Source: Chitinophaga polysaccharea (GTDB lineage: Bacteria > Bacteroidota > Bacteroidia > Chitinophagales > Chitinophagaceae). Taken from it: DNA of 64,000 bases. Of the stretch, positions 50,944-59,369 are shown piece by piece. How positions within the stretch are numbered: position 1 is the stretch's first letter; every line of letters starts with the position of its first letter. A program made the translations under genes and the position numbers. The notes below the pieces were generated by a model. It was not told the origin of the DNA. It did no database searches and worked only from the letters and a program-made list of their open reading frames with translations. The stretch spans positions 162,100 to 226,099 of the forward strand of contig NZ_VIWO01000009.1 of the NCBI RefSeq assembly GCF_007829335.1, read 5' to 3'.

Positions 50944-51909
50944 TTAGTGCCTGGCAATGCGGAAACGATCGTCTGTCAACGCTTCCAGGAAGGCTTCCAG
51001 GTCGTTCATTTCTTCAGGTGTCAGGTTCAGTGGTTTGTTGAGCGATAAGTCGCGGTGAATACCGCCGGGTACTACTGCGTTGGGCGTGTTGTAATAAGCA
51101 ATCACTTCCCGCAGGGTTTTAAACATACCGTTATGCATATACGGAGCGGTAACGGCTACGTTGCGCAGACTGGGTACCTTGAATAAACCCATATGGCTGC
51201 TGTCTTTCGTTACTTCATAGCGGCCGGCATCGGTGAGGGTAGTCCCGTTATAGAGACCGATGTTTTTAAAGCGGTCGGCCGTAAAATCTTCTCCCGAATG
51301 ACAATTATTGCAGTTGGCTTTACCAATAAACAACAGACGACCACGTATAGCCGGCGCCGTTAGGGCGTTGTCATCCCCGGCAATGTAGCGGTCATAGGGA
51401 CTATTGGCCGTTTCCAGCGTACGTTCGAAGGCGGCTAATGCCTGTAGTATATTTTTGTTGTTGGGTGCGCTGTTAAATACCTGCTGGAAATAGTGCAGGT
51501 AGGCTTCGTTGTCGTTGAGCCGCTGTACGGCTTCTGCAATGGGCAATCCCATTTCATCGGGATTAATAATCGGTTGCAGGGCCTGGTCTTCCAGGGTGGC
51601 GGCCCTGCCATCCCAGAAAAAATTGGGCCGGCCGGAGAGGTTGGTCAGGCCCGGCGTATTCCTTTTGGTGGGTGTATGATGAATACCACGGCTGAAAGCG
51701 ATGGTGTCTGCAAAACCAAATTGCGGGATATGGCAGGACGCGCAGCTGATGCTGCGGTCTTTCGACAACAGTGTTTCAAAGAATAATTTTTCACCCAGTT
51801 GCGCCCGGGTCGGCGGGTCGGCGCTGGGAGTGCTGGTATTAAATCCTGCCATGATGATGGCAGCGCACGATATACCCGTTAAAATGAATATCATTTTTCT
51901 CAGCTTCAT
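50944..51909 (-). CDS. diheme cytochrome-c peroxidase (CcpA/MauG family)
   Basis: About 321 residues from the ATG at 51909. Signal or anchor MIFILTGISCAAIIMAGF, then two c-type haem motifs: CASCHIPQFGFAD (high-potential N-terminal domain typically low-spin) and CNNCHSGEDFT. Between them is NLSGRPNFFWDGRAATLEDQ, the conserved F-W-D-G-R-A region of the family. The enzyme reduces H2O2 or related peroxides in the periplasm. It is followed on the same strand by the DUF4397-like gene; the YceI and TlpA genes lie upstream. Confidence 0.93.
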   Translation of the reverse strand: MKLRKMIFILTGISCAAIIMAGFNTSTPSADPPTRAQLGEKLFFETLLSKDRSISCASCHIPQFGFADTIAFSRGIHHTPTKRNTPGLTNLSGRPNFFWDGRAATLEDQALQPIINPDEMGLPIAEAVQRLNDNEAYLHYFQQVFNSAPNNKNILQALAAFERTLETANSPYDRYIAGDDNALTAPAIRGRLLFIGKANCNNCHSGEDFTADRFKNIGLYNGTTLTDAGRYEVTKDSSHMGLFKVPSLRNVAVTAPYMHNGMFKTLREVIAYYNTPNAVVPGGIHRDLSLNKPLNLTPEEMNDLEAFLEALTDDRFRIARH

Positions 51910-52038
51910 GGTGGTAAAAATTAAGAATGGCATGCAATGCCCGTCAGCAACGGAGGTTGCCGGAAATAACTGGTTGATTAAAAGAATGTTGCAGGCTGTA
52001 AAGAGGCTGTAAAAAGGGCGGTGGTGATTGGCATTCCC

Positions 52039-52068
52039 GGGAGCAGGTGCGATATTGCTCCTGCTCCC
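52039..52068 (-). terminator. hairpin downstream of the YceI gene
   Basis: GGGAGCAGG (52039-52047) pairs with CCTGCTCCC (52060-52068), loop 12 nt. It lies 38 bp past the YceI stop on the minus strand; no T-run. Confidence 0.6.
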
Positions 52069-52105
52069 CAGGAATTATTGAATGGGGTAGTAAAAAATGA
52101 ATGCG

Positions 52106-52750
52106 TTATTTGGCGTTAGCTACCAGTACTACATCCAGGTCGAAGTCATCATAGATGGCTTTATCCCCGATGCCTTCAAAGAAGCTTTTAGAGCCATATT
52201 TAATGTTGTATTTGGTACGATCTACTTTGATGGCTGCTTTGGCCGTCAGCTTGCCGCCATCTACAGTCACCGTAGCGGGGAAGGTGATCGGGTTGGTAAT
52301 GCCTTTAATAGTTAACTTACCGCTTACTTCATAACTACCGCCACCTTTAGCAGTAACGCTGGTAGTGGTGAAGCTGGCGGAAGGGAATTTTTCTACAGAG
52401 AAGAAATCTTCGCTTTTCAGGTGTCCCAGCAGTTTGGCATTGCTGCCTTCATCTTTAATGTCGGTTACGGCAATGCTGCGGGTATCCAGTGAAAAACTTC
52501 CTCCTTTCAGCACGTTATTTTCAACGTCCAGTTTACCATCAGCGATGTTGATAGTGCCCTGGTGTTGGCCGGTTACTTTTTTACCTGTCCAGTTCAGTTT
52601 ACTCTCTTTACTGTCTACCTGGAAAACAACGGTCTTCCTGGCGGTAGCAGTTTTGGTTGGTTTTTCTCCTTTGTTGACAGCAGCAGGTGTAGTGAAGGAC
52701 ATGAGGAAAACAGATCCTCCAATAAAGAACAGAGACGCTAATCGTTGCAT
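52106..52750 (-). CDS. YceI-family exported protein
   Basis: 214 residues: signal peptide MQRLASLFFIGGSVFLMSFT, then the lipocalin-like YceI barrel (FQVDSKESKLNWTGKKVTGQ, HQGTINIADGKLDVENNVLK, LGHLKSEDFFSVEKFPSASF, YEVSGKLTIKGITNPITFPA). YceI proteins bind polyisoprenoids or amphiphiles in the periplasm, some linked to stress or quinone carriage. The neighbouring peroxidase and TlpA genes suggest an oxidative-stress or respiratory setting. Confidence 0.95.
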   Translation of the reverse strand: MQRLASLFFIGGSVFLMSFTTPAAVNKGEKPTKTATARKTVVFQVDSKESKLNWTGKKVTGQHQGTINIADGKLDVENNVLKGGSFSLDTRSIAVTDIKDEGSNAKLLGHLKSEDFFSVEKFPSASFTTTSVTAKGGGSYEVSGKLTIKGITNPITFPATVTVDGGKLTAKAAIKVDRTKYNIKYGSKSFFEGIGDKAIYDDFDLDVVLVANAK

Positions 52751-52829
52751 ATAGTGTGTGTTTAATTTGGTGCAATTTAAGCGGGACAGACGGATTAGCG
52801 GTTACGGGATCCGGAAAATAATGTTAAAA

Positions 52830-54086
52830 TTATTTTTCCGCGATCAGCTCATCCAGGTCACGATTCCATTTGGCCACATAGTCCTGGTAATACTGCCCGG
52901 TAACTTCGCAGGTATAGCCGGTATGTATTTGTCTTACTTCGCCTTTACGGTCGATGATGATGGTGGTAGGGAATGCCATCATGCGGTTGAGCGCCGGAAG
53001 CTTCTCTGACGCCACTTTCTTATCAGCAATGCCACCAAAAAGAATATCATATTGTATGTTGTATTTTTCTTTTAATTTACCCAGGGTGTACTTCGCATAT
53101 TCCAGATCATCTTTCTGTTCAAAGCCAATAGCGATGGCTTCTACGCCGCGGTCTTTATTTTTATTGAACCAGGGAGATAAGAAAGAAGTCTGGTCGGTAC
53201 AGTTGGGGCACCAGGTGCCGATGATTTCCACGATCACCACTTTACCTTTATACTTTTCATCGCTCAGGGATACGTTGTGGCCCTGCAGATCGGGGAGGGT
53301 GAAGTCTAATTTTTTATATCCTTCCTTCAGGTAAGTCAGCTTGTAGGGGTCTGGTAGTGCTGCAGCCGCATTTTTTTCTCCATCAAATTTGATGTTGTTA
53401 TAGATGCCCAGGCTGATTTCACCGGTCAGCGATTTGTCGTCGCTGATGGTACCTTTGATGTATATGGGACTTGGACCTGTAAAGCCCGATAGCTCAAATT
53501 CGTTGCCGTGTACGGTGCCTTCCAGTTCCCGGCTGTCGCCTACTACCGACATTACTACGCCGGTGAGTTTATTACCATTTTGTTTGAGCAGGCCAATACG
53601 GTTGGGGGTAGGTTCCTTGCTATATATTTTCAGGTCCCATTTGCCGCTGATATCGAAGCTGGGAGCCGCTTCTGTGCATGGTTTGGCAAAACGGTATTCC
53701 TGGCCGTATTCGGCGGTGAAGGGGAGGGCGTTGCCGCGGAAGTTGGGCACCAGGCTTCTGTATTCGCCGGAGATTTTGCCGTCGGATTCTATATGGGCTA
53801 CCAGTGCAGCGTCGTAAGTGTTCATTTTGATGAACAGGGAGTCATTGCCCAGGCGTTCTACATGGAAATGATCGCGGCGGCTGCCGTTGATCAATGAAAA
53901 GGTGGCGTGTTCAGGATCTTTGCCTTTCAGTTCAAAATTGAAGGGTACCTGTGATTCGCTGAGGGTAAATACGCCTCTCCAGATACCTTCTTTTACAAAT
54001 GGTTTTTTGGGAGCGGCGGAGGAAGAACCGCCGAATAATCCTGCCACCATCAGGCCGGTGAAAAATAATTGCCGATGCGTTTTCAT
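52830..54086 (-). CDS. exported TlpA-like thioredoxin-domain protein
   Basis: About 418 residues from the ATG at 54086. Signal peptide MKTHRQLFFTGLMVAGLFGG; a beta-rich N-terminal region (about 30-270) and a C-terminal thioredoxin domain with EIIGTWCPNCTDQTSFL (CPNC). Its function is likely thiol-disulfide exchange in the periplasm. A long palindrome and a good -33/-7 promoter (CAAA at 54253, minus-strand TATCTTTG at 54232-54225) lie upstream. Confidence 0.9.
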   Translation of the reverse strand: MKTHRQLFFTGLMVAGLFGGSSSAAPKKPFVKEGIWRGVFTLSESQVPFNFELKGKDPEHATFSLINGSRRDHFHVERLGNDSLFIKMNTYDAALVAHIESDGKISGEYRSLVPNFRGNALPFTAEYGQEYRFAKPCTEAAPSFDISGKWDLKIYSKEPTPNRIGLLKQNGNKLTGVVMSVVGDSRELEGTVHGNEFELSGFTGPSPIYIKGTISDDKSLTGEISLGIYNNIKFDGEKNAAAALPDPYKLTYLKEGYKKLDFTLPDLQGHNVSLSDEKYKGKVVIVEIIGTWCPNCTDQTSFLSPWFNKNKDRGVEAIAIGFEQKDDLEYAKYTLGKLKEKYNIQYDILFGGIADKKVASEKLPALNRMMAFPTTIIIDRKGEVRQIHTGYTCEVTGQYYQDYVAKWNRDLDELIAEK

Positions 54087-54224
54087 GGTTGTATAATTGT
54101 TGGTTGAGTAATACATGCCGATGCCGGTCCTGGTGGGGCGATCCAGCAGTAAAAAGAATAAGGTGATTAAATGTTGATGTAAATAAAACTGATGGAGTGG
54201 TGGCTTTTATCAGTGGTGGTAAAG

Positions 54225-54286
54225 CAAAGATAAAAGGGACTTTTGTTATTTCCAAATAAAAGTCTATTAATTTAGTAGACTATTAT
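54225..54286 (-). promoter_or_regulatory. TlpA promoter with long palindromic operator
   Basis: On the minus strand TTTG (54256-54253) and TATCTTTG (54232-54225) are 20 nt apart, predicting a start near 54221. Just upstream is a dyad with arms 54256-54266 and 54276-54286 (AGTCTA / TAGACT core, 11-bp arms with one mismatch, 9-nt spacer). It is placed for an activator or repressor of the TlpA gene, and also lies about 66 bp upstream of the radical SAM start. Confidence 0.6.
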
Positions 54287-54325
54287 GGAAAGCTGAAAGG
54301 ATAAAGCTTTCTGCCCAAAAAAAGG

Positions 54326-54333
54326 TATTTTTG
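54326..54333 (+). promoter_or_regulatory. -7 element of the radical SAM gene
   Basis: TATTTTTG is an exact TAnnTTTG match, 21 bp before the TTG start codon at 54354; the predicted mRNA start near 54337 leaves a 17-nt leader and supports that codon. The -33 element is poor. Confidence 0.5.
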
Positions 54334-54353
54334 CGCCTTAAACAATTCCCGAC

Positions 54354-56555
54354 TTGAGTAGTACTGTTTTTTTAATAACGCCGCCATTTACCCAGTTGAA
54401 CACGCCATATCCGGCCACTGCTTACCTGAAAGGATTTTTGAATACCAAAAATATTACATCCTTCCAGGCCGACCTGGGTATTGAGGTGACCTTGCGTTTA
54501 TTTTCCAAAGCGGGATTGCAGCAGCTGTTTGCGCATATTGCCGCGCATCCGCCGCAGGAAATGACGGAGAACATAGCCCGGATACTGGTATTACGGGAAG
54601 ATTATATAGACACGATAGATGCGGTGATTTTGTTCTTGCAGGGAAAGAATCCAACGCTGGCGCATCTCATCTGTAAACGGGATTATTTGCCGGAGGCAGC
54701 CCGCTTTGCACAGCTGGATGACCTGAACTGGGCTTTTGGTTCCATGGGTACGCAAGACCGGGCCAAGCACCTGGCCACCATGTACCTGGAAGATTTGTCG
54801 GACCTGATCATGGCATGTGTAGACCCGCATTTTGGATTTAGTCGCTATGCCGAACGCCTGAGCCGCTCTGCCAACAGCTTTGATGAACTCTATGATGCCT
54901 TGCAGGCGGAGTATACCTATATCGACCAGATTTTAACCGAAATATTCGCTGCGCATATGGAGCGGGTACAACCAGCCATAGTGGCTATTTCTGTGCCCTT
55001 TCCCGGAAACCTCTATGCCGGGTTGCGCTGCGGGCAATGGATCAAACAACATTATCCGGACGTGAAAGTAGCCATGGGAGGCGGTTTTCCTAATACGGAG
55101 CTGCGTTCACTGGCCGATGCCCGGGTATTTGAATTCGTGGATTTCATCACCCTGGATGATGGAGAGGCGCCACTGGAAAACCTGTTGCAGTTCCTCGAAG
55201 GACGGAAAACCGCTGCAGAGCTGAAACGTACCTTCCTGTTAGCCAACGACCAGGTGACCTATGTAAACGATAAGGCCACGCATGACTACAAGCAATCGCA
55301 GCTGGGCACCCCGGATTATACCGACCTGCTGCTGGATAAATATATTTCGGCTATCGAGGTGGTAAATCCCATGCACAGCCTTTGGAGCGATGGCCGCTGG
55401 AATAAGCTTACCATGGCGCATGGCTGCTACTGGGGAAAGTGTACGTTCTGCGATATTTCGCTGGACTATATAAAGATTTATGAGCCCATTACGGCGTCGC
55501 TGTTGTGCGACCGTATGGAAGAAATCATTGCGCAAACGGGGCAAAACGGTTTCCACTTTGTTGACGAGGCTGCGCCGCCGGCACTGATGCGGGCGCTGGC
55601 ACTGGAAATCATCCGCCGTAAGCTCACCGTAAGCTGGTGGACCAATATCCGTTTTGAGAAAAGCTTTACCCGCGACCTGTGCCTGCTATTGAAAGCATCC
55701 GGTTGTATTGCTGTTTCCGGCGGATTGGAGGTAGCATCCGACCGTTTGCTGGGACTTATACAGAAAGGCATTACGGTAGCCCAGGTGGCCCGTGTAAACC
55801 GCCATTTTACAGAAGCAGGTATCATGGTGCATGCCTACCTGATGTACGGTTTTCCTACGCAAACCGCCCAGGAAACCATTGATGCCCTGGAAATGGTGCG
55901 GCAAATGTTTGCCGCAGGTATACTGCAATCGGCCTTCTGGCACCAGTTTACCATGACGGCGCACAGCCCGGTGGGACTGGAGCCCGCAAAATTCAAAGTA
56001 GAAAAAGAAACAAACGCTATAGGCGCCTTTGCCAACAACGATATCCTGCATATCGATCCTACGGGAGCAGACCATGAAAGCTTTAGCTATGGCCTGAAGA
56101 AGTCGCTATTGAATTATATGCATGGGGCCTGCCTGGACTATCCTTTGTCGAAATGGTTTGAGTTTAAAGTGCCCAAAACCTCCGTGGCGCCCGATTTTAT
56201 CGTGAAAGCCTTACTGGAGGAGGAAGCAGGGGTAATCAAGCCTACTTCGAAAGTGGTATACCTGGGCAAGCCGCCGGCTATGGAAATCATTACCAAATCA
56301 AAGAAGGGTAGTACCTGGGAGATGTCTTCCTTTACCTTCCAGGGTAAAAGAGAGAAGATAAACATCAGCGTGCAACCGGAGCAAGGGACCTGGTTAGCGG
56401 GTATGCTGCAACAGCTGGCCGTATCCAATCCTAAAACGCATACCCTCCAGGAAGTGAAGGACAGCTATGAAGCGGCAGGACTGGAGGATTTTGAGCTGTT
56501 CTGGGATAATAAGCCGGTGAATGGATTGCACCGGGTAGGGTTGTTAAAATTATAG
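54354..56555 (+). CDS. B12-binding-domain radical SAM protein
   Basis: 733 residues with a TTG start; no ATG exists upstream in frame, and the first residues (STVFLITPPFTQLNTPYPAT) are the expected start of this family. N-terminal cobalamin-binding-like domain to about 270 (AISVPFPGNLYAGLRCGQWI then KVAMGGGFPNTELRSLAD). The radical SAM domain has the cluster motif GCYWGKCTFC (Cys358, 363, 366; C-x4-C-x2-C) and GGLEVASDRLLGLIQKGI. The C-terminal ~200 residues are family-specific. The reaction is unknown (methylation, or thiol/RiPP chemistry). The gene starts the 54-61 kb run. Confidence 0.88.
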   Translation: MSSTVFLITPPFTQLNTPYPATAYLKGFLNTKNITSFQADLGIEVTLRLFSKAGLQQLFAHIAAHPPQEMTENIARILVLREDYIDTIDAVILFLQGKNPTLAHLICKRDYLPEAARFAQLDDLNWAFGSMGTQDRAKHLATMYLEDLSDLIMACVDPHFGFSRYAERLSRSANSFDELYDALQAEYTYIDQILTEIFAAHMERVQPAIVAISVPFPGNLYAGLRCGQWIKQHYPDVKVAMGGGFPNTELRSLADARVFEFVDFITLDDGEAPLENLLQFLEGRKTAAELKRTFLLANDQVTYVNDKATHDYKQSQLGTPDYTDLLLDKYISAIEVVNPMHSLWSDGRWNKLTMAHGCYWGKCTFCDISLDYIKIYEPITASLLCDRMEEIIAQTGQNGFHFVDEAAPPALMRALALEIIRRKLTVSWWTNIRFEKSFTRDLCLLLKASGCIAVSGGLEVASDRLLGLIQKGITVAQVARVNRHFTEAGIMVHAYLMYGFPTQTAQETIDALEMVRQMFAAGILQSAFWHQFTMTAHSPVGLEPAKFKVEKETNAIGAFANNDILHIDPTGADHESFSYGLKKSLLNYMHGACLDYPLSKWFEFKVPKTSVAPDFIVKALLEEEAGVIKPTSKVVYLGKPPAMEIITKSKKGSTWEMSSFTFQGKREKINISVQPEQGTWLAGMLQQLAVSNPKTHTLQEVKDSYEAAGLEDFELFWDNKPVNGLHRVGLLKL

Positions 56556-56582
56556 GTGGTCGGTGGAAACGATCGATTTTTT

Positions 56583-56611
56583 GCTTACCGGGTATTTTCC
56601 CGGTATTAAGC
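56583..56611 (+). terminator. hairpin after the radical SAM gene
   Basis: GCTT-ACCGGG and CCCGGT-ATT-AAGC form a 10-bp stem with a 3-nt bulge and 6-nt loop; it separates the radical SAM gene from the next gene. Confidence 0.55.
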
Positions 56612-56655
56612 ATGACTGAAAAGTTAAATATTTGTTTCCATTAAACTGACCTACT

Positions 56656-57195
56656 ATGAGTGATCAAATGTCCTTTGCAGGCTATGGTTGTGATGACCAG
56701 GGCCACCTGAATCCCAGCACCGAGCAACTGGATTACCGGATGCCATTTACCGATGCGGTGCAAACCTTTGGAATGCCGATAACCGTGGCGGCCTATTTTG
56801 GGATGCTGAACAACTTCTATAAGCAGTTGATCGCGAATCCTGAATTACTTCAATTTTTTAACGGTACTTTCTTCGTAGATTTCAGTAAAGCATCGTTGCT
56901 ACGTATCCTGAGCCAGGAAGGCTGCGAGTTTGTCCGCTTCCATTTTGCTATTCCGGAAGCGAACAACAAGATCAGCCTTGTAGCAGAGGGGCTTACCCTT
57001 AGCCAGGACCAGGTGGGATATCCGCAGTTGCTGGCAAAAGCTACGACTAATACAATGGTGCATGATGCCATTGATCCTAAGATTGAAGAAAGGGGCAACG
57101 GCGCGCCTTATCCGCCACCGTTGAAAGCCTTGTTCGATTTACTCAGGGCGCAAGGGTCCCCACTTGCGACAGTTGACCTGGGTACCATACTTTAA
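56656..57195 (+). CDS. unrecognised cytoplasmic protein (179 aa)
   Basis: No signal or TM segment. The sequence has a helical N-terminal half (DAVQTFGMPITVAAYFGMLN) and a half with SKASLLRILSQEGCEFVRFH then NKISLVAEGLTL. The S-L-x-x-I-L-S-Q-x-G-C pattern followed by a beta strand and a L-V-A-E-G turn recalls a group of uncharacterised Bacteroidota proteins that contain a L-x-Q-x-G-C-x-G-I-R-F segment; I cannot name a family. It is on its own, with a gap to the radical SAM gene and 30 bp before the membrane-protein gene. Confidence 0.7.
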   Translation: MSDQMSFAGYGCDDQGHLNPSTEQLDYRMPFTDAVQTFGMPITVAAYFGMLNNFYKQLIANPELLQFFNGTFFVDFSKASLLRILSQEGCEFVRFHFAIPEANNKISLVAEGLTLSQDQVGYPQLLAKATTNTMVHDAIDPKIEERGNGAPYPPPLKALFDLLRAQGSPLATVDLGTIL

Positions 57196-57224
57196 TATCA
57201 ACATGAATCTAAACCTTTGTGCCA

Positions 57225-57863
57225 ATGAACGGATGGGTATATGCTTATTATGTACTGCTGGTAGCCTGTTTTATTATCAGTTTGTTTCACCTGGAATACC
57301 GGGAAGTAAAGATATTGACGGTGTTGCTGGCAGTATCCATTATCACAGAAGTGATCGTGGAGTTGATTGGTACAAAGGGGTTAGGCTTTTTTATAGTATA
57401 CCATTTCTTTGTGGTGCTGGAATATAGTCTGATAACAATTATTCTTCGATCAGGGATCAGGGACTATCGCTGGAGACTATTAATGGGAGTATCTATTTTT
57501 GTATTCAGTATAGTTTCCCTGTTTTACAGCTTTGTATTGGGAGGATGGCATGCCTTTCCCGGCATTAACATCACGATAGAAAGCTTTTTGGTCATCTGCT
57601 GGTGCCTTTTATCCTTTTTTTCAATAACCCCGGATAGTGAAGCGTCTATATTTCAGCACCCGATTTTTTGGTTAACCCTTGCTTTTTTTATTTACTTCGC
57701 CGCTTCGGTAAGTGTAAATGCTTTCTATAACCTTTTGCTGGAGAACGATACCAACAGGGCCCGGCACTTTTTCGCGGTTTTGAACTCATTATCCAATTAC
57801 CTGTTGTATATTATGCTGATAAAAGGCATCGTATGCTTCCGGTCAAACAGGATCTCTTTGTAG
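57225..57863 (+). CDS. multi-pass membrane protein cotranscribed with a histidine kinase
   Basis: About 212 residues from the ATG at 57225, with seven hydrophobic segments (for example WVYAYYVLLVACFIISLF, LLAVSIITEVIVELIG, IVYHFFVVLEYSLITIIL, LLMGVSIFVFSIVSLFYSFV, SFLVICWCLLSFFSI, WLTLAFFIYFAASVSV, SNYLLYIMLIKGIVC). The end overlaps the kinase gene by 31 bp. The fold resembles membrane sensor modules that precede NarL-type kinases in this phylum. It is likely the sensor or input part of the three-gene signal system; the ligand is unknown. Confidence 0.82.
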   Translation: MNGWVYAYYVLLVACFIISLFHLEYREVKILTVLLAVSIITEVIVELIGTKGLGFFIVYHFFVVLEYSLITIILRSGIRDYRWRLLMGVSIFVFSIVSLFYSFVLGGWHAFPGINITIESFLVICWCLLSFFSITPDSEASIFQHPIFWLTLAFFIYFAASVSVNAFYNLLLENDTNRARHFFAVLNSLSNYLLYIMLIKGIVCFRSNRISL

Positions 57864-58612
57864 CAGTGGTTTTTATTTCATTGTTGGTTACCATCATGGG
57901 ACTGGTGGTAGTATCTGCAGTGATTAGTTATAAGAAAAAGCAGGATGCTTATTTACACCAGCTGAAGCTTATGAAAGAAGATTACGACAAACAGCTTATG
58001 TGGTCCCAGATTGAAATGCAGGAAGAAGCTTTTGCCCACCTGGGGCAGGAACTGCATGATGATATAGGCCAGTTACTGAGCAGCACCAAACTCCTGATTA
58101 ATGTAACCCAACGGAGTATGGAGGCTATTCCAGATACTTTGCAGGCAGCGGAAGATACGTTGGTGTTAGCCATTCAGCATCTTCGGGCGCTGTCAAAATC
58201 ATTCAGCCGCCAATGGCTCGACCAGTTCAGTATGATAGATAACCTGAAAGCAGAAGTAGACCGGATTAACTCCAGCAGGGCCATTGCAGTAAAGTTTACC
58301 CATGAACTGATGGTTTTACCTCTGCAGGCGGAACCACAGATCATCCTGTTTCGTATTATCCAGGAAGCTATTCAAAACTGTATCAAGCATGCCCGTCCAC
58401 AGGTGATTGATATCAGTATCCGGAAAGATGCCAGTGAGCTGATCGTCATTATTGCGGATGATGGCGCCGGGTTTGATAAAGCCGGCATGGCTTCCATTGG
58501 CATGGGAATCCGTAATATGCAGCACCGTACCCGGCTGCTGGGCGGGGATATCCGTTGGGAAGTGACTACATCCGGAGGTACGGCTGTTTTAATTACATTA
58601 CCGTTAGAATAA
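57833..58612 (+). CDS. small NarL-type sensor histidine kinase
   Basis: 259 residues: one TM helix (VAVVFISLLVTIMGLVVV), a linker coiled-coil, HisKA_3-like region with FAHLGQELHDDIGQLLSSTK (His75) and HATPase (IQEAIQNCIKHARPQVID, ADDGAGFDKA, MGIRNMQHRTRLLGG). There is no large extracellular domain; input probably comes from the overlapping membrane protein. The response regulator starts 8 bp after. Confidence 0.92.
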   Translation: MLPVKQDLFVAVVFISLLVTIMGLVVVSAVISYKKKQDAYLHQLKLMKEDYDKQLMWSQIEMQEEAFAHLGQELHDDIGQLLSSTKLLINVTQRSMEAIPDTLQAAEDTLVLAIQHLRALSKSFSRQWLDQFSMIDNLKAEVDRINSSRAIAVKFTHELMVLPLQAEPQIILFRIIQEAIQNCIKHARPQVIDISIRKDASELIVIIADDGAGFDKAGMASIGMGIRNMQHRTRLLGGDIRWEVTTSGGTAVLITLPLE

Positions 58613-58620
58613 TTTAATCT

Positions 58621-59256
58621 ATGAAGATCCATATTGGCATTGCAGATGACCACCAACTCTTCCTCAAATCACTTAGCTTACTGATTGGTGGTTTTGACGG
58701 CTTCCAGATTGTAGCGGAAGCAATGAACGGAAAAGAAATGCTGGACAAATTACAATTGTTGCCCACCCCTCCTGATATGTTGTTACTGGATGTAAATATG
58801 CCGGTAATGGACGGAGCTAAAACCACAGAAGCCGTTTTAAAACTTTACCCCGGCGTAAAGGTGATAGCCCTGTCCATGAAAGATAACGACGCTACCATTG
58901 TTGAAATGCTGAAAGCAGGCTGCTGTGCTTATCTCCTGAAAGATATCCACCCCACAGAACTGGAAAAAGCACTACGGGAAATATACAGCACCGGCACGTA
59001 TTACAATGATGCGGCCAACGTGAACTACCGTCGCCTGTTACTCCAATCCGAACAAAAGCAAACCCTCACTGAGCGGGAACATGAGTTCCTCACCCTGGCC
59101 TGCAGCGATCTTACCTATAAAGCGATTGCCGCTAAAATGAATGTTACCGAAAGGACGGTAGACGGATACCGGGAAATACTGTTCAATAAACTAAATGTGC
59201 AAAGCCGTACCGGCATGGTGCTGGAGGCGCTGCGCCGGCAGCTGGTGTCGTTATAG
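58621..59256 (+). CDS. NarL/FixJ-family response regulator
   Basis: 211 residues: receiver with ADDHQ (8-12), Asp57 in LLLDVNMPVMDG and Lys in AYLLKDIHP; LuxR-type HTH with LTEREHEFLTLACSDLTYKA and MNVTERTVDGYREILFNKLN. Linked to the kinase before it. The next genes encode an ABC exporter and may be its target. Confidence 0.94.
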   Translation: MKIHIGIADDHQLFLKSLSLLIGGFDGFQIVAEAMNGKEMLDKLQLLPTPPDMLLLDVNMPVMDGAKTTEAVLKLYPGVKVIALSMKDNDATIVEMLKAGCCAYLLKDIHPTELEKALREIYSTGTYYNDAANVNYRRLLLQSEQKQTLTEREHEFLTLACSDLTYKAIAAKMNVTERTVDGYREILFNKLNVQSRTGMVLEALRRQLVSL

Positions 59257-59369
59257 TTTTCACCGCCGTGCTGCCGCCGTTTACCGGTATTTCGGCGGTC
59301 TTCGCCTTTTTAGCTCCTGGCAAACAGGTGATTGTTGTACTTTCGACCTGCGTTTAAAACCCGCTTCCA

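Noticed and set aside
54354..57195. RiPP or phenazine-type natural-product cluster around the radical SAM gene
   Set aside because: No precursor peptide, peptidase or further tailoring enzyme was found, and the PhzF gene is far away with no phenazine genes near it.
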